Program-made: the position numbers and the translations under genes
Shown: positions 57,935 to 64,000 of the stretch, in pieces
How positions within the stretch are numbered: the stretch's first letter is position 1
Layout: the number at the start of each line of letters is the position of its first letter
Source: Psychrosphaera saromensis
GTDB taxonomy: Bacteria > Pseudomonadota > Gammaproteobacteria > Enterobacterales > Alteromonadaceae
Assembly (NCBI RefSeq): GCF_002954545.1
Contig: NZ_MSCH01000003.1
Coordinates: forward strand, 3,263,991 to 3,327,990
Reading direction: 5' to 3'
Length of the DNA stretch: 64,000 bases
The notes under the pieces: model-generated
The model's input: only the letters and a program-made list of their open reading frames with translations
What the model was told of the DNA's origin: nothing
Database searches by the model: none

Positions 57935-58414
57935 TTAAAGTAACTTTTCAATTGTTCCCACTAGTTTTTGTGGTTTAGTGGTTGAGCCAAAACGTTTAAC
58001 GACTTCCCCCTGCTTGCTCACTAAAAACTTAGTGAAATTCCATTTGATTTTTTTACTACCTAAAAAGCCAGGTTTTTGTTGCTTTAAGTAAGTGTAAATT
58101 GGATGTTCATTTTCACCATTAACATCAATTTTTTCAAACATCTGGAAATCAACGCCGTAGTTAATTTGACAAAATTCAGTTATTTCGTCAGAGCTGCCCT
58201 TCTCTTGCTCACCAAACTGGTTGCAAGGGAATCCAAGAATAACGAAACCTTGATCTTTATACTTGGTATACAAGTCCTGTAAGCCTTCATACTGGTATGT
58301 GAAACCACATTTACTTGCTGTATTAACAATAAGCACAACTTTGTCTTTGTATTCAGACATATTGATAACTTGCCCTTGTAGGCTAGTTGCACTTAACGTG
58401 TAAAAATCACTCAT
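57935..58414 (-). CDS. Glutathione peroxidase family protein
   Basis: A 159-residue thiol peroxidase of the GPx/BtuE family that reduces hydroperoxides. The peroxidatic Cys36 is in NTASKCGFTYQY; the catalytic Gln is in GFPCNQFGEQE and the Trp and Asn in IKWNFTKFLV. It is the Cys form, without selenocysteine. The extra Cys in GFPCNQ could be relevant to thioredoxin dependence. It has no signal peptide and is thus cytoplasmic. Confidence 0.93.
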   Translation of the reverse strand: MSDFYTLSATSLQGQVINMSEYKDKVVLIVNTASKCGFTYQYEGLQDLYTKYKDQGFVILGFPCNQFGEQEKGSSDEITEFCQINYGVDFQMFEKIDVNGENEHPIYTYLKQQKPGFLGSKKIKWNFTKFLVSKQGEVVKRFGSTTKPQKLVGTIEKLL

Positions 58415-58547
58415 TATTTATCCTTAATCTTTGATCTCTTTAATAAGTCTGAGAATAACGCTTAAATTTGATCAATGATAATTAATTTTTATTTGAAATT
58501 ATAATATGAGGCTTTAATTTCAAATCGTAGAAAATTGGCAAAAAAAA

Positions 58548-58573
58548 GCTGGGAAATAGTATTAATCCCCAGC
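58548..58573 (-). terminator. Terminator after the PAS chemoreceptor
   Basis: Stem GCTGGG / CCCAGC with a 14-nt loop; on the reverse strand it is followed by a run of T. It fits the end of the chemoreceptor gene at 58606. Confidence 0.7.
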
Positions 58574-58605
58574 GAGCATTCATTATTGTTTATATCAACT
58601 AGATG

Positions 58606-60141
58606 TTAATTAAACGACAAACCTAATGATTTTAACCTTGCAGTGCGTCGGCTAATTGCGTCAGTCTCAGACTGTACCGTCTCAGCTTGATTTAAGTTAT
58701 CCTGTGAAGCGTCACTTATATTAACTATGTTTTTACTGATCTCCAATGACACCGCATTTTGCTCTTCTGCTGCCGTTGATATCTGCATAGTTAAGTCTGC
58801 GATATCAGTGATCGCATCATAAACCGCAGTAACGACACCTTGAGTTTCTTCGGTATCCGCGACACAAACCTCTGCAGCTTCTTTCCCTTTTGCCATGGTA
58901 TCAGACCAAGCATGTAGTGTACTTTGAATCTCATTAATAGATTTATGGATTTGCTCGGTAGCACCGTGAGTACGACTAGATAACGCCCTAACTTCATCAG
59001 CAACGACCGAAAAGCCTCGACCATGTTCACCAGCTCGTGCGGCTTCAATGGCAGCGTTTAACGCAAGTAGGTTAGTTTGGTCAGCAATACCTTGAATTTC
59101 TTGCATGATAGTGCCAATTTTCTCAGCTTCTTCTGCTAATTCATGAGCTGATGTTGATGACTGAGCAACATCCTTTGCTAATGAAGAAACTTGAGTCATA
59201 GTTCTTGTCATCGACTCCGTCGCAGTTTCACAATCACTATGAGCTTGATGAACCTTTTCTGATGTACTCGTAGTATTTTGAGCAACTTCAGAGATAGTCG
59301 CGACCATTTCTTCAACTGCCGTAGAAACTTGATGTAATTCATGAGTTTGTTTTTCAACACCGACTTTGGCGTGACTAGACGCACTATTTAACTCTACGAC
59401 ACCATTTTCCATCACATTAGCAATATCCACGACGCGGCCTAATATAGTTCTAACTTTACCTTGTTGAACTTTAATATGAAAATCAGCAACACTATAAGAT
59501 TTTGTGCCAGAAAACACCCAACGAGAAGCACTGTCATACTCGCTTTTTAATTGTTTGAAATAAGCTGGTGTTTTCACCAGTTCATCCGCATAAAATACAA
59601 ACGGTAATATAGGTAACAAAAAGGCAAATAGGTTAGATACCAAGATGGTGCCAGCCAACGTTGCAGCACTAAATAACGTAAACAACACATGACGACTGTT
59701 TAACTGTGAATACCAACCTTCAATATTTTTACCTTGATTTAACGCTTTGTAAGCTTTTACTGCAGAGCTTTTATCTTTTTCACTTAGTTTAGCTCTAACC
59801 GACTGATAGCCAATTAATTGGCCATTCTCAAAGATTGGACAAACATAAGCATCAACCCAATAATAACGTCCGTCTTTACAACGATTTTTAACCGCTCCAC
59901 GCCAGTTCTCACCATTTTGTAACTTTGCCCACATGTCTTTAAAAGCAGCCTTAGGCATGTCTGGATGGCGAACCATATTATGATTATTACCAACCAGTTC
60001 ATCTAACTCATAACCAGCAACTCGGCAGAAGATACTATTTGCATAAGTGATCACGCCACGTAAATCTGTGGTTGAAACAAGTTCTTCACCCTCATTAAAC
60101 GTTACTTCTTCATCTACAACTGACTGGTTCCGTTTAGACAT
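58606..60141 (-). CDS. PAS-containing, Aer-like methyl-accepting chemotaxis protein
   Basis: A 511-residue chemoreceptor with no periplasmic sensor. An N-terminal PAS domain (about 15-125) has [18 protein letters not shown] and [13 protein letters not shown]-type motifs of Aer, where FAD senses redox or oxygen state. A hydrophobic hairpin follows (about 155-200), then the signalling domain with [19 protein letters not shown]. The ATG at 60139-60141 is preferred, with GAGAG upstream, to a TTG that adds 19 residues. An energy-taxis role is inferred. Confidence 0.9.
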   Translation of the reverse strand: MSKRNQSVVDEEVTFNEGEELVSTTDLRGVITYANSIFCRVAGYELDELVGNNHNMVRHPDMPKAAFKDMWAKLQNGENWRGAVKNRCKDGRYYWVDAYVCPIFENGQLIGYQSVRAKLSEKDKSSAVKAYKALNQGKNIEGWYSQLNSRHVLFTLFSAATLAGTILVSNLFAFLLPILPFVFYADELVKTPAYFKQLKSEYDSASRWVFSGTKSYSVADFHIKVQQGKVRTILGRVVDIANVMENGVVELNSASSHAKVGVEKQTHELHQVSTAVEEMVATISEVAQNTTSTSEKVHQAHSDCETATESMTRTMTQVSSLAKDVAQSSTSAHELAEEAEKIGTIMQEIQGIADQTNLLALNAAIEAARAGEHGRGFSVVADEVRALSSRTHGATEQIHKSINEIQSTLHAWSDTMAKGKEAAEVCVADTEETQGVVTAVYDAITDIADLTMQISTAAEEQNAVSLEISKNIVNISDASQDNLNQAETVQSETDAISRRTARLKSLGLSFN

Positions 60142-60463
60142 ATGGTTCTCTCTCGTAAATGCTATTCGTTTAATTTCTAAAAATTTCCACAGCGACAATG
60201 AAAATAAAAAATGACTGCGGATTATAGAGTATCTATCGGCAAATATGCATTTAACTTTATGATATAAATCAATAAATTTTTATTTATTAACGATATACCT
60301 GCACTACCCTGCTATGTGAGGTGTTTAAAAGTAATAAGAGCTTAGTTGAATAGGTAAAATCGCGTCAAGTTGTATACCATAGACACCTTTTTAAAGTGGG
60401 TTTATACTCTGCAATCTTTTTAGTAACCGCTTTAGTTGCAACTTATCATTGGGGAAATAATTA
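60142..60463. other. Divergent intergenic region, chemoreceptor / DUF2798
   Basis: A 322-bp AT-rich gap. It must carry the promoters of the Aer-like gene (reverse) and DUF2798 gene (forward). GGGGAAATAATTA precedes the DUF2798 ATG. I see no strong hairpin, repeat or ORF. Confidence 0.45.
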
Positions 60464-60688
60464 ATGATTTCAGAAAAACACCAGCACTTAGTATTTGCTT
60501 TTTTTATGGCATTGTTAATGTCATGCCTGATGTCATTTGTGATCACCGTATTTAACATAGGGTTTGCAGATAACTTATTAAGTTTGTGGTTACAGGCTTG
60601 GAGCTTTGCTTTTGTTGTTGCCTTCCCTGCTGTTGTTACCGTGGCACCTTTAGTGAAAAAATTAACCGCCGCGGTTGTTAAAAAATAG
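60464..60688 (+). CDS. DUF2798 small membrane protein
   Basis: A 74-residue protein with two membrane helices (LVFAFFMALLMSCLMSFVIT and WLQAWSFAFVVAFPAVVTV) and a short basic tail, the pattern of DUF2798. Function is unknown. It stands alone and converges on the secreted unknown gene across 49 bp, with no obvious terminator. Confidence 0.85.
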   Translation: MISEKHQHLVFAFFMALLMSCLMSFVITVFNIGFADNLLSLWLQAWSFAFVVAFPAVVTVAPLVKKLTAAVVKK

Positions 60689-60737
60689 AGTATTAATCTA
60701 ATAGTTATTTTGAAATATAGGTGAGCCTAACGTTAAC

Positions 60738-61253
60738 TTAATTAGGCTTTCTTATATAAACCCCTTTTTTAGCGGGAATATCATCTTCCAAACTAACTAA
60801 CATCCACTGGTATTGGTTTTCGTTTACCCATTTCCATGTTTCAGTATAAATTTCAATTTCACCGTCCAATGTAATTGATTTATAAATAAACTCTAACGAA
60901 CCATTTTCAACATTGCCAAAATACTCCAATAATTCAGGAGCTTTGCCCTTTTTCTGAAAAGTGGAAATACCTTTAATTGAGAAACTATCTGGCGAGTAAT
61001 AAAAAAAACCCTCGCTTACGATATATTCGTTTCCAGCCTCAATCATGAAGTGTTTCATTTTAATCTGCGTACGACCTAAGCCCCACTCAAATACTTTGTA
61101 GCTGTCCGTTCCTAGCCACCATTTTCCGCCTATGACATTAGACATCAAATTCAAATGTACTTGTTCTTCCTGGGAGGTCTCTGAATGAATGTATGGGGAA
61201 CTACAAAACAAGGTAATAGAAAGCAGTAAGCAGTAAATTTTTTTCATATTCAT
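60738..61253 (-). CDS. Exported protein of unknown function
   Basis: A 171-residue protein with a signal peptide (KKIYCLLLSITLFCSSPYIHS; the probable cleavage is near residue 25). The mature part reads as a lipocalin-like beta domain: IGGKWWLGTDSYKVFEWG, WKWVNENQYQWMLVS and a final KKGVYIRKPN. It resembles DUF1579-type small beta proteins in outline, but I do not recognise a family. A hairpin lies 15 bp upstream of the start. It is downstream of a VC0807-type gene on the same strand. Confidence 0.65.
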   Translation of the reverse strand: MNMKKIYCLLLSITLFCSSPYIHSETSQEEQVHLNLMSNVIGGKWWLGTDSYKVFEWGLGRTQIKMKHFMIEAGNEYIVSEGFFYYSPDSFSIKGISTFQKKGKAPELLEYFGNVENGSLEFIYKSITLDGEIEIYTETWKWVNENQYQWMLVSLEDDIPAKKGVYIRKPN

Positions 61254-61267
61254 CCAAAATTATCTTT

Positions 61268-61296
61268 GAAGTAACAAACACTACGTTTGTCACTTC
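61268..61296 (-). promoter_or_regulatory. Hairpin in the 5' leader of the exported unknown protein
   Basis: GAAGTAACAAAC and GTTTGTCACTTC pair over 11 of 12 bp with a 5-nt loop. It sits 15 bp before the start codon and after the upstream gene. With no T-run it is unlikely to be a terminator; an operator or leader hairpin is possible. Confidence 0.4.
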
Positions 61297-61348
61297 GAGG
61301 GATTTAGCATGATATAAAAGTATTCTACAAATACCATTTACGCAAATT

Positions 61349-62050
61349 TTAGCCTTGGTTATTAAATAACTTATCAAGCGGTAAGCTCGTTAACTTCTCC
61401 ATTGTTTTTACCACATAAAACAAAATAGCAATTAGCATAATAAATGATGGTATCGCAATAATTGGATAACTCAGCATTGTCATTTCACCAAGTTCTTGAT
61501 TAAATTCAACCGTACCCGTCGGGCTGGTTACTATCCATTTTGCTAACCAATAATTCATCGCAGCTGAAAAGACAAAAGTAATGGATAAGTAATGATTAGC
61601 ACGGTTTATTTTGGACTTAAATTGAGCGGTATTATTAGATTTAGCCAGGGCGTCATAAATAAGGTTTAAATTAAATATCATCGGGTTTAATAACATTTTA
61701 GCAATGATTGGTTTATTGCTAAATCCAGATAAGAACACAACAAAACCAATTGCAGAAGGGATTGCAGCTTCTTTAACAGCCAACCATTGTACGTCAAGTT
61801 CAAATAAGCCTATGCCACCAGTTAACAAGGTACTTAAGAAACCTAACAAGGAGATAAAGTTAAATGACTTATTTTTTATTAAGTCATAGAGCCCGTAAAC
61901 AAATGGAAATAATAAAGCGAGTACTAACGCGTTAACGCTTCCTAAAGACTCATTATCCGATAACTTCATTAATATTAACGAAGGAACAACAACATTTATG
62001 ATCAGTTCTAGGAAGACATTAGGTTTACGCTGTGGATCGGTTTGGGTCAT
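61349..62050 (-). CDS. VC0807-family membrane protein
   Basis: A 233-residue membrane protein with about six hydrophobic segments: NVVVPSLILMKL, LVLALLFPFVYGLYDLI, FISLLGFLSTLLTGGIGLF, AAIPSAIGFVVFLSGF, FVFSAAMNYWLAKWIV and IPSFIMLIAILFYVV. It matches the VC0807-type/septation-like family by memory of its conserved TGGIGL and MNYWLA segments. Function unknown. It is upstream of the exported unknown gene. Confidence 0.7.
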   Translation of the reverse strand: MTQTDPQRKPNVFLELIINVVVPSLILMKLSDNESLGSVNALVLALLFPFVYGLYDLIKNKSFNFISLLGFLSTLLTGGIGLFELDVQWLAVKEAAIPSAIGFVVFLSGFSNKPIIAKMLLNPMIFNLNLIYDALAKSNNTAQFKSKINRANHYLSITFVFSAAMNYWLAKWIVTSPTGTVEFNQELGEMTMLSYPIIAIPSFIMLIAILFYVVKTMEKLTSLPLDKLFNNQG

Positions 62051-62173
62051 ATTACTCTCTAATTATATTAATATGGCAACGGCAACCAATCGCCATAGTG
62101 TTACCAGTCATTTTGCTTATTTACGTTAACTTAAAATAATGAAATCATTAACTGATCAATAAGGTTAATGAAT

Positions 62174-63388
62174 TTACTCTGCTAAACAGTTTCGCCCTGA
62201 TTTTTTAGCACGATATAAAGCTTCGTCTGCTTGTTTCATTACTTCGTCAAACTCTTTTAACTCGCCTTCTCTTTCTGCCACACCAATGCTGACACTGACA
62301 TGAACCGTTTTACTGCGGCTTTGAGCTTTAGAACGCTGTGCTTTACCGGTTTTACGATTGTCTGGACGGTCGTTATTATCACGTATTGTCATAGCGTAAC
62401 TCGCAATCGCTTCACGAACTTGCTCTAGGTAAGGGATAGCGTAGTGAACAGACTTGTTCGGAAATACAATCGTAAACTCTTCACCGCCGTAACGATAAGC
62501 TTTACCACCGCCTTTAACATCATCAATTTTACTTGCCACTAATCTCAACACTTGGTCGCCGACATCATGCCCGTACGTATCATTAAACTTTTTAAAATGA
62601 TCTATATCTAGCATAGCAACAGTATATTTTTTACCTAACGAAAGAGACGATTGTAATAATGCTCGTCGTGCTGACAACCCGGTTAGTTCATCCGAGAATG
62701 CCATTTGATAAGAGTCGGTTAATACACCTTGAATGAGTAACAAGCCAAATACGGAGAACGCCACTAAATGCGTAAGTACAGCAGCATCAATGAGTCGGAA
62801 GTAAACAAGGAAAAAGGTAATAATCCAAATACTTAAAATGGATTTACTCGGACTAGAAATGTACTTTACCGCTAACATTAATAGAGCTAACACTGACAGG
62901 ATCAATTCTATTTGTGTCATACCACCGAGCTTTAAGCCGGTAACTAATTCGGTATTTAATAATTCATGTAAGGTAATTGAATGATTGAAGCGGTAATTGG
63001 CCATAATGATGGCTAAGATAATCACGGCTCTGAAAAAGCCATGACGACCAAAAATGGTTTTATTTTGATCAAAACTAAAGCACACCAAAATCAACAACTG
63101 ACTTAAAAACCACAATGATGGGCTAAACTTCAAATACTTAAAATGTTCAATCTCAACAAATAGCGCCCAGCTTAATAACAAGAACAGTAATATATAAACA
63201 ACTCGACTTTGTTTGAATTTAAGCGCTACCACAATGGCACCGATGAATAAAAACATAGGCGCTTGTTTTAACAGCGCTTGCCAAGGTCTTAAATCCAACA
63301 TGCCATTTTGTATCACAAAAAACAGAGCGAATATTAAGATTACCGGTATATAAACCGCTTTAATAAAATTTGTGACTAAGTAATTCAA
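62174..63388 (-). CDS. Membrane diguanylate cyclase (GGEEF)
   Basis: A 404-residue protein: about seven to eight N-terminal hydrophobic helices (1-225), then a GGDEF-family domain with DELTGLSARRAL, VAMLDIDHFKKFNDTYGHDVGD and the active motif RYGGEEF. I see no RxxD inhibitory site before GGEEF. A Lys/Arg-rich insert (DNRKTGKAQRSKAQSR) interrupts the domain after GGEEF. The start TTG overlaps the anmK stop (TTGA), so expression is coupled to anmK. Synthesis of c-di-GMP is predicted. Confidence 0.88.
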   Translation of the reverse strand: MNYLVTNFIKAVYIPVILIFALFFVIQNGMLDLRPWQALLKQAPMFLFIGAIVVALKFKQSRVVYILLFLLLSWALFVEIEHFKYLKFSPSLWFLSQLLILVCFSFDQNKTIFGRHGFFRAVIILAIIMANYRFNHSITLHELLNTELVTGLKLGGMTQIELILSVLALLMLAVKYISSPSKSILSIWIITFFLVYFRLIDAAVLTHLVAFSVFGLLLIQGVLTDSYQMAFSDELTGLSARRALLQSSLSLGKKYTVAMLDIDHFKKFNDTYGHDVGDQVLRLVASKIDDVKGGGKAYRYGGEEFTIVFPNKSVHYAIPYLEQVREAIASYAMTIRDNNDRPDNRKTGKAQRSKAQSRSKTVHVSVSIGVAEREGELKEFDEVMKQADEALYRAKKSGRNCLAE

Positions 63389-64000
63389 TTATCAACCCTA
63401 TCTGTTTTAGCACTATACCAACTACCCATTACAATATTTTTTCGGGCACCAGTAACTGAGGGTGAGTTTGCACTAATTAAATTAATACGACAATAGGCTA
63501 ACCATGCAAAAGCCATTGCTTCCAGTGCATCACTGTTAATACCTAACTCATCAGTCGCTTGAATAGTATATAAAGGTAACTGTTTTTGTAGCTGTTCAAT
63601 CAAAAATTGGTTATGAACACCACCACCACAAATAAATAATCGTTTGCTGTGCGTAAATGTTTTGATTTGATCTGCAGCGCTTACGACCGTTAACTGTAGT
63701 AAGGTTCTTTGAATATCTTCGGCCAATAAATCTTGAGGTACAGGATTGTTACCCGTTATATCTGCAGCAACTTTAACTGCATATAGCTCAAGTTGTTTAC
63801 TTAGCCAAGCAAGGTTAAATAACTCTTTACCTGTGCTCTTAGGCCAAGGCAACGAAAAATAACGGTCTGCCAACATGATGTCTAACAAAGTTTGATTAAC
63901 AACACCTGATGCGGCCCACAAGCCTTGGCTGTCATATGATTTCCCAGTGTGTTTTTCACACCAAGTATCTAATAAAGTATTAGCAGGTCCAGTATCGTAA
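63385..64000 (-). CDS. anmK: Anhydro-N-acetylmuramic acid kinase, C-terminal part (cut by window edge)
   Basis: Cell-wall recycling kinase that phosphorylates 1,6-anhydro-MurNAc. The reading frame is open to the right edge of the window; its 5' end is outside. Visible segments are DTGPANTLLDTWC, followed by LPWPKSTGKELFNL, CGGGVHNQFLIEQL and a C-terminal EAMAFAWLA, which match AnmK. The TGA stop overlaps the start of the diguanylate cyclase gene. Confidence 0.93.
   Translation of the reverse strand, partial: YDTGPANTLLDTWCEKHTGKSYDSQGLWAASGVVNQTLLDIMLADRYFSLPWPKSTGKELFNLAWLSKQLELYAVKVAADITGNNPVPQDLLAEDIQRTLLQLTVVSAADQIKTFTHSKRLFICGGGVHNQFLIEQLQKQLPLYTIQATDELGINSDALEAMAFAWLAYCRINLISANSPSVTGARKNIVMGSWYSAKTDRVDN

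Overview
The window is about 64 kb of AT-rich chromosomal DNA from a marine gammaproteobacterium. Gene content and order point to the Alteromonadales, most likely Colwelliaceae (Colwellia/Thalassotalea-like): smrB/prmB-aroC, fadIJ, the lptD-surA-pdxA-rsmA-apaG-apaH operon, a bifunctional OlsF-type acyltransferase, a MoxR/Bat operon, an ECF sigma factor with a DUF3379 protein, and many PAS/GGDEF/MCP proteins. The genus is inferred from recognised families, not from a database search. I see no rRNA, tRNA, CRISPR, prophage or intact insertion sequence. Coding density is high and nearly everything looks like core chromosome.

Layout. 1-2.6 kb: 5' end of aroC, prmB, smrB and sixA. 2.6-2.9 kb: a 289-bp element with 31-bp terminal inverted repeats flanked by TA (MITE-like), inserted 19 bp upstream of sixA. 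3.1-8.2 kb: an insulinase-family M16 peptidase and a PAS-GGDEF-EAL protein. 8.2-11.1 kb: two small unknowns, msrA, a VanZ-like protein and panE. 11.2-16.2 kb: a 1669-residue hybrid histidine kinase. 16.4-20.5 kb: a Zur/Fur-type regulator and the fadIJ beta-oxidation operon, with a FadR-like operator upstream. 20.9-28.9 kb: moxR, DUF58, DUF4381, batA, a fused batB-batC, batD and a GNAT gene. 29.0-30.4 kb: pheA behind a Phe-rich leader peptide and attenuator. 30.5-34.4 kb: PlsC-like acyltransferase, OlsF-type ornithine-lipid synthase, and a divergent ECF sigma/DUF3379 pair. 34.6-36.7 kb: an Lrp/AsnC regulator and a class V aminotransferase.

36.9-41.0 kb: fklB, a two-receiver response regulator, a YciH/SUI1 protein, and a STAS plus REC-PP2C-HATPase partner-switching pair. 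41.2-47.7 kb: GAF protein, aspC-type aminotransferase, NhaC-type antiporter, hemH, DUF3530 protein and djlA. 47.9-54.6 kb: the envelope and ribosome-maturation operon lptD to apaH. 54.8-60.1 kb: two methyl-accepting chemotaxis proteins flanking an FMN reductase and a glutathione peroxidase. 60.4-64.0 kb: DUF2798 protein, a secreted unknown, a VC0807-family membrane protein, a GGEEF diguanylate cyclase and the 3' part of anmK.

The best-supported regulatory elements are the pheA attenuator (leader peptide, terminator and competing antiterminator all visible), the FadR-like operator before fadI, and several bidirectional terminators between convergent genes. The most unusual items are the MITE-like element that appears to have displaced the sixA promoter region, the partner-switching cluster with pseudo-receivers nearby, the BatB-BatC fusion with an internal 15-bp tandem repeat, and short inverted or tandem repeats in a few intergenic gaps. 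I did not find a clearly undescribed multi-gene system.
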